From Salibaculum sp031581025 (GTDB taxonomy: Bacteria; Pseudomonadota; Alphaproteobacteria; Rhodobacterales; Rhodobacteraceae), in NCBI RefSeq assembly GCF_031581025.1, contig NZ_JAVLCA010000007.1: a stretch of 64,000 nucleotides of DNA. One strand, given 5' to 3'. The notes under the pieces are model-generated. The model did no database searches. It was given only the letters and a program-made list of their open reading frames with translations, and was not told the origin of the DNA. Below, one piece after another: positions 24,829-33,908 of the stretch. The position numbers and the translations under genes are program-made. Within the stretch, counting starts at the first letter, position 1; each line of letters begins with the position of its first letter.

Positions 24829-26115
24829 ATGAATGATGCCACCACTCCCACTGCGCCGCCCACCGCCATGGCGGGCGCGGCCCCGGTCACGGGATGCGGG
24901 CCGCGGCTGCGCGATGGCGGCCAGAGCGCCCCGCCCCTGCGCCAACAGGTCTTCGAGCATGTCCGCGCCGAGGGGGTGGCCACGCGATCGGGAATCACCC
25001 GGGCGCTGGGCATCTCGGGTGGCATGGTCACCCAGCTGACGGCAGAGCTGATCCAGCGCGGCCTGCTGGAGGAAATCGCCGACCCGCCCCGTGACAGCGG
25101 GCGGGAGGGGGCCCGGGGCCGCCCGCCGACCGCCCTGCGGGTGGTGCCCGACAGCGGGCGGGTGCTTGGCATCAAGCTGTCAGAGGATGTCCACACCGCC
25201 GTCATCACCGATTTCGCCGGCATCGAGCGCGGCGCAGCGACCCGGCCCAGCGATCACCGCCCGCGCGAGCTGGACGAGTTGACCGAGGAGGTCGCCGCAC
25301 TCGTCGCCGCGGCTCGCGCCGAGGCCGGGCCGGGCCCCCTCGCCGCCGTCGGGGTCGGCCTGGCCGGGCTGGTCGAACACGCGCAAGGCACGGTGGCCTG
25401 GTCGCCCTTCCTGGCCCGGCGCGGCGCACCGCTGAAGGCCGCGCTGGAGGCCCGCCTGGGCCTGCCGGTGCATCTGGACAATGACGTCAACATGCTGACC
25501 CTGGCCGAACTGTGGTTCGGCGCGGGGCGGTGCAAGGCCGACTTCGCGGTGGTCACCATCGAACAGGGCGTTGGCATGGGGCTGGTGCTTGGCAACCGGC
25601 TGTATCGCGGGGCGCGCGGCATGGGGCTGGAGCTGGGCCATACCAAGGTGCAACTGGATGGCGCCCTGTGCCGCTGCGGGCGGCGCGGCTGCCTGGAGGC
25701 CTATGTCGCCGACTATGCGCTGCTGCGCGAGGCCGCTACAGCGCTGCCCCCCGGCAGCACGGCGCAAGTGGCCCCGGGCGACCTGCTTGACCGGCTTTTC
25801 GACGAGGCCAAGGCGGGCAACCGCGCCGCCGCCACGATCTTTCGGCGGGCGGGGCGCTATCTTTCGCTGGGGTTGGCCAATGTGGTGCAGCTGTTCGATC
25901 CCGAACTCATCATCCTGTCGGGAGCACGGATGCGCTATGACTACCTCTATGCCGAGGAAGTGCTGGCCGAGATGACCGCCCAGGCCCTGGACGACAAGCG
26001 CGCCCCCGCCCGGGTCGAGATCCACGCCTGGGGCGATCTGGTCTGGGCGCGCGGCGCGACGGCGCTGGCGCTCTCGGTCGAGACAGACCGCCTACTGGGC
26101 GAGGCGGCCTCGTGA
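24829..26115 (+). CDS. xylR: ROK family transcriptional repressor of the xylose operon
   Basis: 428-residue regulator with an N-terminal winged HTH (residues 38-85, RSGITRALGISGGMVTQLTAELIQRG) and a C-terminal ROK sugar-kinase-like domain. ROK features are LDNDVNMLTLAELWFG, VTIEQGVGMGLVLGNRLYRGARGMGLELGH, and the zinc site CRCGRRGCLEAY around residue 285. It lies divergent from xylFHGBA and is expected to release DNA when xylose binds. The kinase ATP loop is degenerate, as in repressor members. Its stop codon overlaps the GTG of the CRTAC1 gene, so both are probably in one transcript. Confidence 0.9.
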   Translation: MNDATTPTAPPTAMAGAAPVTGCGPRLRDGGQSAPPLRQQVFEHVRAEGVATRSGITRALGISGGMVTQLTAELIQRGLLEEIADPPRDSGREGARGRPPTALRVVPDSGRVLGIKLSEDVHTAVITDFAGIERGAATRPSDHRPRELDELTEEVAALVAAARAEAGPGPLAAVGVGLAGLVEHAQGTVAWSPFLARRGAPLKAALEARLGLPVHLDNDVNMLTLAELWFGAGRCKADFAVVTIEQGVGMGLVLGNRLYRGARGMGLELGHTKVQLDGALCRCGRRGCLEAYVADYALLREAATALPPGSTAQVAPGDLLDRLFDEAKAGNRAAATIFRRAGRYLSLGLANVVQLFDPELIILSGARMRYDYLYAEEVLAEMTAQALDDKRAPARVEIHAWGDLVWARGATALALSVETDRLLGEAAS

Positions 26116-27611
26116 GGCGCTCAATCGTCTTGCTGGCCCTGCTGACCGCCTCTCCTCTGGCGGGCGGGCCGCGCTTTGACCCCGTCCCCGGCCCGGTTGC
26201 CGATCATGTCTATACCGGGGGGTGGGAGCATTTCGTGGGCGGCGGTGTCTCGGTCATGGATTGTAACGCAGATGCCCGCCCGGATCTGGTCCTGGCCGGT
26301 GGAGAGAAACCCACACAGCTGATGGTGAACCGCGGCGGGATGGATTTCGCGCCGCAGCCCCTGCCCGGCCCCGACGGCGCGCTGACCGGGGTGACCGGGG
26401 CCTATCCCGTCGACCTGGACGCGGACGGTACGCTTGACCTCTTCGTGATGCGCGCAGGGCCGAATGTCGCCCTGCGCGGGCTCGGCGACTGCCGATTCGA
26501 AGTGGCGACCGAGGCCCTGGGCCTGCCCGAGGGGGGCGACGGCTGGACCACCGCCTTTACCGCTTGGTGGGCGCCGGGCGCCATGCGGCCGACGCTGGCC
26601 GTGGGCAATTACGTGGACCGCGCCGATCCCGACGGACCATTCGGCGCCTGTGACGCAAACGCGATCCTGACGCCCAGCCCCGAGGGTTGGGACGCGCAGG
26701 CACTGACCCCCGGGTATTGCCCGCTGTCCATGCTGGCCGCGCAGGATGCACGCGGGCAACTGACGCTGCGCCTGTCCAACGACCGGCACTACTATGTCCG
26801 CGACGGGGCCGAGCAGCTTTGGGATATCGCCGAGCAGCGCTTTCTGGGCCCGCAGCACGGCTACGATCCGCCCATGCTCTGGGGCATGGGGATCGCCGCG
26901 CGCGACCTGGACGATGACGGGCGCGACGAGGTCATGCTGACCTCCATGGGCGATCAGAACCTGCGGCTGGCGCGCGATGGCGGCTATGTCAGCGCCCCCT
27001 TCGAGATGGGCACCACGGCCCACCGCCCGCATACGGGCGAGGACGGGCGCCCCTCGACCGGCTGGCACGCCCAGTTCGGCGACGTCGACAACGACGGGCG
27101 CGCGGATCTCTTCATCGCCAAGGGCAACGTGGACCAGATGCCCGGCATGGCGATGGAAGACCCCAATTCGCTGCTGATGCAACAGGCCGACGGCAGTTTC
27201 GCAGAACGCTCGGTTGCCGCCGGCGTGGCCAGCCCCGCGCGCAGCCGTGGGGCGGCGATGGCCGATCTCGACGGTGACGGGCGGCTGGACCTGGTGGTGG
27301 TCAACCGACGCGCCGGGGCCGAGCTTTACCGCAATGTCACGCCGCAGACAGGCAACTGGCTGGAGGTTACGCTGCGCCAGAACGGCAGCAATGCGCGCGC
27401 CGTGGGCGCGAGGGTTCGGGTCGCGGGCGCGGACTGGTCGGAGGAACAGGAGGTCAGCATCGGCGGCGGACACGCGGGCGGCGTGGCCGGACCCTTGCAC
27501 TTCGGTCTGGGGGCGGTGGCGGCGGTCGAGATCACGGTGACCTGGCCCGACGGCAGCCGCACGCACCACGCGCCCGCGGGCGTCAATCGACAGGTGACGC
27601 TGCAGCGCTGA
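26112..27611 (+). CDS. CRTAC1 family FG-GAP/VCBS repeat protein, secreted
   Basis: 499-residue predicted beta-propeller protein. A signal peptide (LLALLTASPLAGGP) is followed by repeated calcium-binding loops of the DxDxDG type: VDLDADGTLDLFV, DLDDDGRDEVML, DVDNDGRADLFIA and DLDGDGRLDLVVV. The C-terminal 90 residues are the ASPIC/UnbV domain (GNWLEVTLRQNGSNARAVGARV and GVAGPLHFGLGAVAAVEITVTWPDGS). Starts with GTG at 26112, overlapping the xylR stop by four bases. Its 3' end overlaps the convergent diheme peroxidase gene by 29 bp. Function is unknown; bacterial family members are extracytoplasmic. Confidence 0.87.
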   Translation: MRRSIVLLALLTASPLAGGPRFDPVPGPVADHVYTGGWEHFVGGGVSVMDCNADARPDLVLAGGEKPTQLMVNRGGMDFAPQPLPGPDGALTGVTGAYPVDLDADGTLDLFVMRAGPNVALRGLGDCRFEVATEALGLPEGGDGWTTAFTAWWAPGAMRPTLAVGNYVDRADPDGPFGACDANAILTPSPEGWDAQALTPGYCPLSMLAAQDARGQLTLRLSNDRHYYVRDGAEQLWDIAEQRFLGPQHGYDPPMLWGMGIAARDLDDDGRDEVMLTSMGDQNLRLARDGGYVSAPFEMGTTAHRPHTGEDGRPSTGWHAQFGDVDNDGRADLFIAKGNVDQMPGMAMEDPNSLLMQQADGSFAERSVAAGVASPARSRGAAMADLDGDGRLDLVVVNRRAGAELYRNVTPQTGNWLEVTLRQNGSNARAVGARVRVAGADWSEEQEVSIGGGHAGGVAGPLHFGLGAVAAVEITVTWPDGSRTHHAPAGVNRQVTLQR

Positions 27612-28920
27612 GCGGTTGCGCCACCGGCAGGCCGCTGGGCACGGTGTCGGGCACGCCAAGCCGCCCGGACAGGGCCACCGGATCGGTCAGAGACTCGAGA
27701 AAGGCGACGAGCGCCGCGACATCCGCCTGCTTCAGGTCCAGCGGCGCGCGCGAGACGGCCCCGGCGATGGCGGCAACCTCGGCGGGGTCTTCCAGAATGC
27801 GCCAGTCCTCGACCCCCAGCTCCGGCAGCACCGCCTGATCCCTGTCATAGTCCTCCAGCCCCGCCACCGGATCGGCGTGGTGACGCAGGTAGGCGGCCAG
27901 GTCGGCATAGGCCCCGGCATGGCCATAGGGCGCGGTCAGCGCGACGTTGCGCAGCGACGGCGTGCGAAAGGCATGGGCGTCGTCGGGATCGCCGGTCACC
28001 CGCATCCGCCCCGTGTCGCGCGCGTGGCTCTCGAAACTTGCCGCCTTGCCCGGCCCGATCTGCACATCGCCCATGGCGTGAAACCGCTGGTCGGTCAGCA
28101 ACGGGCCGCTGTGGCAATCGGCGCAGCCCGCGTCACCGTAGAACAGCCGCAGCCCGGCCATGGCCGGGTCGGGCAAGGCCCCCTGCCCGCGCAGGTAGGC
28201 ATCGAACGGCGCGGTATCCGAACGCCACTCCTGCGCCATGAAAACCGCGATGGCGTTGGAGATGTCGGTGAAATGGATCTCTTCGGGCGCGAGGCCATAA
28301 ACCTGAGCAAAGCGGCGCCGGTACTCGGGCAGCGCCGCCACGCGCCGCGCCAGCAGGTCCCAGGCGCCGCCCGGCCCGGTGATGCGCCCGGTGCGCACGG
28401 CCTTGGAAATGGCGTTCTCGCCGTAGTGCCCCGCCATCTCGTCGGCCGAGAGCACCGGAAACATGGTCTGCGCCGACAGCAGCCCGTCGAAGCCCTGTTC
28501 CATCTCAGGGCCCATGGGCGTTCGAAAGCCCGAGGCGCGGGTCTCGTCGCGCTCGATCCGACCATCGTGGAAAAGGACCCGAACCTGCCGCGCCCCGAGG
28601 TTGAACAGGCCCGGCGCATTGCGCGGCACACGCTGCTCGGGCGGGTTGTCGGGGTCGGCCACCCGGTCGGGGCCAAGGCCCGCGCCGCCGTCCCCGATGC
28701 CAAGGCTCAGCCCGTCCGAAGTGCCAAGGCGCGGGTTATGGCAGGTCGCGCAGGAGACCTCCTTGTTGCCCGACAGGATGGGGTCGTAGAAAAGCAGCTG
28801 GCCCAACCGGGCCTCGTCCATGTCCACGGGCGGGAAATCCGCATCCCTCAGCGGGTCGGGCAGGCCCTCGGCCCCGGCCATTCCGGCCCAGAGCCCCAGC
28901 AGAATCGCGATCCGGCGCAT
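27583..28920 (-). CDS. Diheme cytochrome c peroxidase/MauG family protein (copy 1)
   Basis: 445-residue periplasmic peroxidase-type protein. Signal peptide 1-18 (ILLGLWAGMAGA). Two c-type heme sites are seen: C57-x-x-C60-H61 (SCATCH) in the N-terminal high-potential or active domain, and C266-x-x-C269-H270 (GCADCH) in the second domain. LFYDPILSGN and the VPDTVPSGLPV C-terminus are shared with the second copy at 46364. Bacterial CCPs reduce hydrogen peroxide with electrons from cytochrome c; MauG-like members oxidise protein side chains. It converges on the CRTAC1 gene with overlapping 3' ends. Substrate uncertain. Confidence 0.9.
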   Translation of the reverse strand: MRRIAILLGLWAGMAGAEGLPDPLRDADFPPVDMDEARLGQLLFYDPILSGNKEVSCATCHNPRLGTSDGLSLGIGDGGAGLGPDRVADPDNPPEQRVPRNAPGLFNLGARQVRVLFHDGRIERDETRASGFRTPMGPEMEQGFDGLLSAQTMFPVLSADEMAGHYGENAISKAVRTGRITGPGGAWDLLARRVAALPEYRRRFAQVYGLAPEEIHFTDISNAIAVFMAQEWRSDTAPFDAYLRGQGALPDPAMAGLRLFYGDAGCADCHSGPLLTDQRFHAMGDVQIGPGKAASFESHARDTGRMRVTGDPDDAHAFRTPSLRNVALTAPYGHAGAYADLAAYLRHHADPVAGLEDYDRDQAVLPELGVEDWRILEDPAEVAAIAGAVSRAPLDLKQADVAALVAFLESLTDPVALSGRLGVPDTVPSGLPVAQPLSAAASPVD

Positions 28921-28986
28921 CCGTCCTCCTCTTTGCCCGAAAGGATCACCGCGCGCCGCCGCGTTGGCAAGGCCCCGTGGCCGCGA

Positions 28987-30180
28987 TCAGGTCACGCGGC
29001 CGCGCGCCTGGTATCTCGGGTCTTGCCAGCCCCCGGTTTCCAGCACGTCCTGAAGCGTCTCGGCCGCGGCGATCACGTCGCCCTCGTCCAGGTAAAGCGG
29101 CGTGAAGCCGAACCGCATGATGTCCGGTGCGCGGAAATCGCCGATCACGCCCCGATCGATCAGCGCCTGCATGGCCGCATAACCGTTCTCGAAGGCGAAA
29201 GAGACCTGACTGCCCCGTTCCTCCGCATCCCGCGGCGAGGCGAGGGTCAGCGCGGGGCAGCGCGCCTCGACCTCGGCGATGAAGAGATCGCCCAGCCGCT
29301 GCGAGGCCGCGCGCAAATCGGCCATGTCGACCCCCTCCCAGACGCGCAGCGCCTCTTGCAGCACCGCCAGTTGCAGCACCGGGGGCGTGCCCACGCGCAG
29401 CCGTTCGGTGGCCATGGCGGGGCGATAGGCGGGCTCCATGGCGAAGGGCGCGGCATGGCCCAGCCAGCCCGCCAGTGCCGGGTCGATCCCGCCCACCAGA
29501 TCGGGGCGGGCATAAATGAAGGCGGGCGCGCCGGGCCCGCCGTTGAGATACTTGTAGGTGCAGCCCACTGCGAAGTCCGCATTCGATCCGGCAATGTCCA
29601 GGTCCATCGCCCCGGCGCTATGCGCGAGATCCCAGATCATCACCGCGCCGGCCGCATGGGCGGCCCGGGTGATCCGGTCCATGTCGTGAAGTCGCCCCGT
29701 GCGATAATCCACCTGGGTCAGCATGACCACGGCAACCTCCTCGGTGATGGCCGCCTCGACCGCCTCCGGGTCGGGGGTGCGCAGGTCGTGACCCTTGCCG
29801 ATGGTGCCGATCAGCCCCTGCGCCATGTAGAGGTCGGACGGGAAATTGCCGCTGTCCGACAGGATCACCCGGCGGTCAGGCCGCATCTTGAGCGCCGCGT
29901 CCAGCGCCTGGTAGACCTTGATCGACAGGGTATCGCCCGTGGCGACCGACCCGGCGGGCGCGCCGATCAGCGCGGCGATCTCGTCGCCCACCACGCGCGG
30001 CAGGTCCATCCAGCCCGCGCTGTTCCAGGCCCGGATCAGCGCCTGCCCCCAGTCCTCTTCGATGACCCGTGTCGCGCGGGCCGCGGCACCCTTGGGCAGC
30101 ACGCCAAGCGAGTTGCCGTCAAGGTAGATGACCCCCGGCGGGATCTCGAAAAGCTCTTTTCTCGGCAGGGGCACGCCCAT
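28987..30180 (-). CDS. kynU: Kynureninase
   Basis: PLP enzyme splitting kynurenine to anthranilate and alanine in tryptophan breakdown. The 397-residue protein shows the family start LDGNSLGVLPKGA (residues 20-32), WGQALIRAWNSAGW, the PLP phosphate loop SDSGNFPSDLYMAQGL, the cofactor Asp in WDLAHSAGAMDLDI and the Schiff-base Lys210 in GCTYKYLNGGPGAPAF. The C-terminal domain has GTPPVLQLAVLQEAL and MRFGFTPLYLDEGDV. Start at 30180 follows GGAGACA; longer in-frame starts would run into the divergent gene. It faces the arylformamidase-like hydrolase gene, the preceding step in the pathway. Confidence 0.95.
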   Translation of the reverse strand: MGVPLPRKELFEIPPGVIYLDGNSLGVLPKGAAARATRVIEEDWGQALIRAWNSAGWMDLPRVVGDEIAALIGAPAGSVATGDTLSIKVYQALDAALKMRPDRRVILSDSGNFPSDLYMAQGLIGTIGKGHDLRTPDPEAVEAAITEEVAVVMLTQVDYRTGRLHDMDRITRAAHAAGAVMIWDLAHSAGAMDLDIAGSNADFAVGCTYKYLNGGPGAPAFIYARPDLVGGIDPALAGWLGHAAPFAMEPAYRPAMATERLRVGTPPVLQLAVLQEALRVWEGVDMADLRAASQRLGDLFIAEVEARCPALTLASPRDAEERGSQVSFAFENGYAAMQALIDRGVIGDFRAPDIMRFGFTPLYLDEGDVIAAAETLQDVLETGGWQDPRYQARGRVT

Positions 30181-30302
30181 ATCGCTTGTCTCCGGCTGTG
30201 GTTCGACACGGGGGTAGCAAGACCGCGCGCGGATGGAAACACGCGAAGGTCTGGACAGGGGCGGCGGCGCGGCGCAGGCTGCGCCCGACTTGGGGGGAAC
30301 GC

Positions 30303-31106
30303 ATGGCGGACGACAGCGGCATCGACTGGGAAGACGCCTTCGCCAACGGCGACTATATCGTGGGGGCCGAGGATTACACGCCGCGCTGGCAGGCGGCGGC
30401 AGAGGCCTTTCGCGCCCAGGCCCGCGGCCGGTGCGACATCGCCTACGGCGCGGGGTCACGCGCGCGGCTGGACCTCTTCACGCCCGATGCCCCGGCGCGC
30501 GGGCTGGTGGTCTTTGTGCACGGCGGCTACTGGCGCGCCTTCGACAAATCCACGTGGTCGCACCTGGCGGCCGGACCGCTGGCGCTGGGATGGGCCGTAG
30601 CCCTGCCCAGTTATCCACTTGCCCCCGAGGCCCGGCTTGCGGGGATCGCGGAGCAGGCGGGCCGGGCCGTGGCCCATGCGGCGGGCCTGGTCGCGGGGCC
30701 GGTCCGGCTGGCGGGGCATTCGGCGGGCGGGCACCTGGCCACGCGGCTGACCTGCACCGACGCGCCCCTGCCGGCCGAGGTGGCCGACAGGGTCGAGCGC
30801 GTCGTTTCCATCAGCGGGCTGCACGATCTGCGCCCGCTGACCCTGCATTCCATGAACGCCGACCTGCGCCTCGACGCCGCCGAGGCCCGCGCGCAAAGCC
30901 CCGCGCTGGCCACGCCGCGCCCCGGCATCGCCACGACCGCCTGGGTCGGCGCGGGCGAGCGGCCCGAGTTCCTGCGCCAGGCCGCCCTGCTGGCCGAGGC
31001 CTGGGGCGCGCCGCTGGTGGCCGAGCCGGGCCGGCACCATTTCGACGTTATCGACGGGCTGGCCGGCGCCGATCACCCCCTCACGCGGAGGCTGGCGGGC
31101 GACTGA
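30303..31106 (+). CDS. Alpha/beta hydrolase, arylformamidase (kynurenine formamidase)-like
   Basis: 267-residue serine hydrolase with oxyanion motif HGGYW (residues 73-77), nucleophile S140 in AGHSAGGHLATRL and a C-terminal catalytic His in GRHHFDVIDGL (about 246). HGGYW plus this domain order is typical of the AFMID-type arylformamidases that convert N-formylkynurenine to kynurenine. The divergent kynureninase gene only 122 bp away supports this role. ATG at 30303 has GGGGGGA upstream. A general esterase function cannot be excluded. Bacteria more often use the metal-dependent KynB cyclase fold, so the alpha/beta-hydrolase form is a less common solution. Confidence 0.82.
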   Translation: MADDSGIDWEDAFANGDYIVGAEDYTPRWQAAAEAFRAQARGRCDIAYGAGSRARLDLFTPDAPARGLVVFVHGGYWRAFDKSTWSHLAAGPLALGWAVALPSYPLAPEARLAGIAEQAGRAVAHAAGLVAGPVRLAGHSAGGHLATRLTCTDAPLPAEVADRVERVVSISGLHDLRPLTLHSMNADLRLDAAEARAQSPALATPRPGIATTAWVGAGERPEFLRQAALLAEAWGAPLVAEPGRHHFDVIDGLAGADHPLTRRLAGD

Positions 31107-31236
31107 CAGGGCGATTGGCGCTTTGCGTCACGAAAATCTCGCGCCGGGCCGCGCGCTCAGCCGCGCTGGCGCCTTTCTGCCGCTGACCCTGCTTGGGTCA
31201 CGTGCGATTTGACCAGACGCCCTGCCCCATGCCCCG

Positions 31237-32316
31237 CTACCCGCCCACGTCCCCAGGCGCGACCGAGACGGATTTGACGATGGCGTGCAGCGCCGTGCCC
31301 TCGGCCAGCTCCAGCACCCTGGCCGAGCGTTCGGTGATCCGCGCCAGCAGGCGCCCCGCGGGCGTGTCCAGCGCCACCATGACCCCCGGCCCGGCCCCCG
31401 GCCGCACCTCGGCCACCCGGCCCGGCAGAATGTTGAGCGCCGAGAGCCCCTCGGGCCGCCCCCGCGACAGGATCACGTCATGGGCGGCGATGCGCAGCCG
31501 CAGCGCGGTGCCCGCCGCGCGGTCGATTCGAGGCAGGAACAGCCGTTGCCCGCCCGCCTCAAGCTCCGTCAGCCCATCGTCGTGATGCGCCAGCACCCGC
31601 GCGGCCAGGATCGCCCCGGCCGCGCGCGGGCCGGTGGGCAGGGCCGCCGGGTCGCCCAGCACCTCGGCCGCCCGGCCCTGGCGCAGCACCCGGCCCTGTT
31701 CGAGCACGACGACACTGGTGGCCAGCCGCCCGACCTCGGAGGCGGCATGGCTGACATAGAGGATCGGCACTTCGACCTCGTCCCGCAACCGTTCGAAATA
31801 GGGCAGGATTTCCGCCTTGCGCGCCTCGTCCAGGGCGGCCAGGGGTTCATCGGCCAGGATCAGCTGCGGCGCAGCCAGCAAGGCCCGGCCGATGGCCACA
31901 CGTTGCTTTTCACCGCCCGACAGGGCACCGGGGCGGCGGTCCAGCAGGGGGCCGATGCCCAGCATTTCCACGACGCGGCCCATGTCCTCGGGCCGCGCAT
32001 CCCGGGGCGCGAACCGGGCGCCATAGGCCAGGTTGCGCCGGACGGTCATATGCGGAAACAGCCGCCCCTCCTGGAAAATATAGCCGACCCGCCGGCGCGC
32101 GGGCGGCACGAACAGGCCCCGGTCGGTATCCACAAGCACCCGGTCGCCCAGCACGATGCGCCCGGACTGCGGCCGCGACAGCCCCGCCACGGCGTCGACG
32201 ATACTGGTCTTGCCCGCCCCCGACCGGCCGAACAGAACGGTCAGCCCGGCGGGGGCCTCGAACCCCACATCGAGCGTGAAATCCGCCAGGGCCTGTTTCA
32301 GCGAAACCTCAAGCAT
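31237..32316 (-). CDS. modC: Molybdate ABC transporter ATP-binding protein
   Basis: 359-residue ATPase for molybdate import. N-terminal ABC domain: Walker A FGRSGAGKTS (about residues 29-38), Q-loop GYIFQEGRLFPHM, signature ALSGGEKQRVAIGRALL, Walker B LILADEPLAALD. The C-terminal TOBE/MOP domain (about 290-355, including LSALNILPGRVAEV and LLARITERSARVLELAEGTALHAIVKSV) senses oxyanion. ATG at 32316 overlaps modB by eight bases, showing coupled translation. Supplies Mo for the formate dehydrogenase and Ior-type enzymes in this window. Confidence 0.96.
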   Translation of the reverse strand: MLEVSLKQALADFTLDVGFEAPAGLTVLFGRSGAGKTSIVDAVAGLSRPQSGRIVLGDRVLVDTDRGLFVPPARRRVGYIFQEGRLFPHMTVRRNLAYGARFAPRDARPEDMGRVVEMLGIGPLLDRRPGALSGGEKQRVAIGRALLAAPQLILADEPLAALDEARKAEILPYFERLRDEVEVPILYVSHAASEVGRLATSVVVLEQGRVLRQGRAAEVLGDPAALPTGPRAAGAILAARVLAHHDDGLTELEAGGQRLFLPRIDRAAGTALRLRIAAHDVILSRGRPEGLSALNILPGRVAEVRPGAGPGVMVALDTPAGRLLARITERSARVLELAEGTALHAIVKSVSVAPGDVGG

Positions 32317-33013
32317 CGCGTCCCCCGACACGCGCCGCAACCCGCCGCGACACCCATTCCGACAGCGCCAGCGCCAGCGCGGCCAGAGTGATCGAGAACA
32401 GGGCCAGACGCACCGCCCGGGCGCCGCCGCCCGGGGTTTCCAGCGCCAGGTCGATGGCCAGCGGGATGGTCTGGGTCTGGCCGGGGATGTTCGAAACGAA
32501 GGTGATCGTGGCGCCGAACTCGCCCATGCCCTTGGCAAAGGCCAGCACGGTGCCCGCGACGATGCCCGGCACGATCAACGGCAGCGTCACGGTCAGAAAG
32601 ACCCAAGGCCGCCTGGCCCCCAGCGTGGCCGCCGCCTGTTCCAGCTTCGGGTCCACCGCCTCGATCGAGAGGCGCACCGCCCGCACCAGAAAGGGAAACG
32701 CCATCACCCCCGAGGCCAGCGCCGCCCCGGTCCAGCGAAAGGCGAAGGTCACGCCGAAGGCCCGGTCCAGCAGCGCGCCGATGGGCCCCTGGGTTCCGAA
32801 GGCCAGCAGCAGCAGATAGCCCGTGACCACCGGCGGCATGATCAGCGGCAGGTGCACCGCGATATTGAGCAGTTCGCGCCCCGGAAAGCGCCAGCGGGCC
32901 AGCGCATAGGCCACGAACACGCCCGGCGGCAGGATGGCCAGGGTGGCCCAGGTCGCCACCCGCAGCGAGAGGCGCACCGCCTCCCATTCCGCCGGGGTCA
33001 GCCAGTCAGTCAT
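32309..33013 (-). CDS. modB: Molybdate ABC transporter permease
   Basis: 234-residue inner-membrane permease with five or six helices and the EAA-type loop AATLGARRPWVFLTVTLPLIVPGIVAG, in the ModB pattern. LPLIMPPVVTGYLLLLAFG and FAKGMGEFGATITFVSNIPGQTQT are diagnostic for molybdate/sulfate permeases. Start at 33013 overlaps modA by eight bases. Upstream in-frame starts lie inside modA and are rejected. Confidence 0.96.
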   Translation of the reverse strand: MTDWLTPAEWEAVRLSLRVATWATLAILPPGVFVAYALARWRFPGRELLNIAVHLPLIMPPVVTGYLLLLAFGTQGPIGALLDRAFGVTFAFRWTGAALASGVMAFPFLVRAVRLSIEAVDPKLEQAAATLGARRPWVFLTVTLPLIVPGIVAGTVLAFAKGMGEFGATITFVSNIPGQTQTIPLAIDLALETPGGGARAVRLALFSITLAALALALSEWVSRRVAARVGGRDA

Positions 33014-33785
33014 GCGTCGGGGCCAGTACGGTGAAACCCTCGGCCTCGAAGATCGCCCGGGCCTGGGCGCCACGCAGATAGGCCAGAAACGCGGCACTCA
33101 GCGGGCTGTCGCTGCGCGCCAGGGCCGCGGCGGGATAGACGACCGGCGGATGGCTGCCCTCGGGGAAGGTGCCGACGACCGAAACGTCCGGTTCGGCCCG
33201 CGCATCGGTCGCATAGACGATGCCATAGGGCGCCTCGCCCAGCGCCACCAGCGCCAGCGCCGCGCGCACATTGTTTGCCTGCGCGACCTGCGGCGCCACC
33301 GCCTCCCACTGGCCCAGCGCGGTCAATGCCGCCTTGCCGTAGAGACCGGCCGGGACCGCCTCGACCAGGGCCATGGCCAGCCGCCCCTCGCCCAGCCGCG
33401 CGGGCAGGTCCATGTCGGGGCCGATTTCGACGGGGGCAGCGTCCTCCTGCGCCGCGATCAGGACAATGGCATTCGACAGCAGGTCGACCCGCGTGTCCGG
33501 CGCCAGCAGGCCGTCGACCGCCAGCGCGTCCATCCATTCGGAATTGGCCGAGACAAAGACATCCGCCGGCGCGCCCTGCCGGATCTGGCGGGCCAGGGCC
33601 GAGGACCCCGCCAGCGCAACGGTGACCTCGTGCCCGGTCGCGGTCTCGAACCCCGCCTCGACCTCGGCCATGGCGTTGGTCAGGCTGGAGGCGGCGAAGA
33701 CGGTGATTTCCTCCGCGGTGGCCGCGGCGGGGGCCGCAAGAGCAAGGGCAAGCGCGCCCGCGCTGGCCAGGGGCGGACAGGTCAT
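33006..33785 (-). CDS. modA: Molybdate ABC transporter substrate-binding protein
   Basis: 259-residue periplasmic molybdate/tungstate receptor. Signal peptide to about residue 23 (ALALALAAPAAATA), then EEITVFAASSLTNAMAEVEAGFE, the conserved ModA opening with the anion-binding Ser residues. VALAGSSALARQIRQGAPADVFVSAN and GEAPYGIVYATDARAE provide further anion ligands. Start at 33785 has GGAGGGA 6-7 nt upstream. First gene of modABC; no ModE-type operator was recognised in the 123-bp upstream region. Confidence 0.96.
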   Translation of the reverse strand: MTCPPLASAGALALALAAPAAATAEEITVFAASSLTNAMAEVEAGFETATGHEVTVALAGSSALARQIRQGAPADVFVSANSEWMDALAVDGLLAPDTRVDLLSNAIVLIAAQEDAAPVEIGPDMDLPARLGEGRLAMALVEAVPAGLYGKAALTALGQWEAVAPQVAQANNVRAALALVALGEAPYGIVYATDARAEPDVSVVGTFPEGSHPPVVYPAAALARSDSPLSAAFLAYLRGAQARAIFEAEGFTVLAPTHD

Positions 33786-33908
33786 CGGGTTCCCTCCGTG
33801 GGGCTGTGGTCGCCAAAGCGTGTCGCAAGGCCACGAACGATAGGTCAAGCCTGATTCCCCTCCCCCGGCCCGGTCTCGGATCGGCAGGCCATCTGCCGCT
33901 GCGTTTCG

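Noticed and set aside
27616..30600. A 994-codon plus-strand frame across the peroxidase and kynureninase genes
   Set aside because: It runs antisense through two unrelated genes whose heme and PLP motifs are clear; composition is typical of a GC shadow.
33786..33908. A ModE-type molybdate operator before modA
   Set aside because: No palindromic TATA-rich ModE-like site was found in the 123-bp upstream region.
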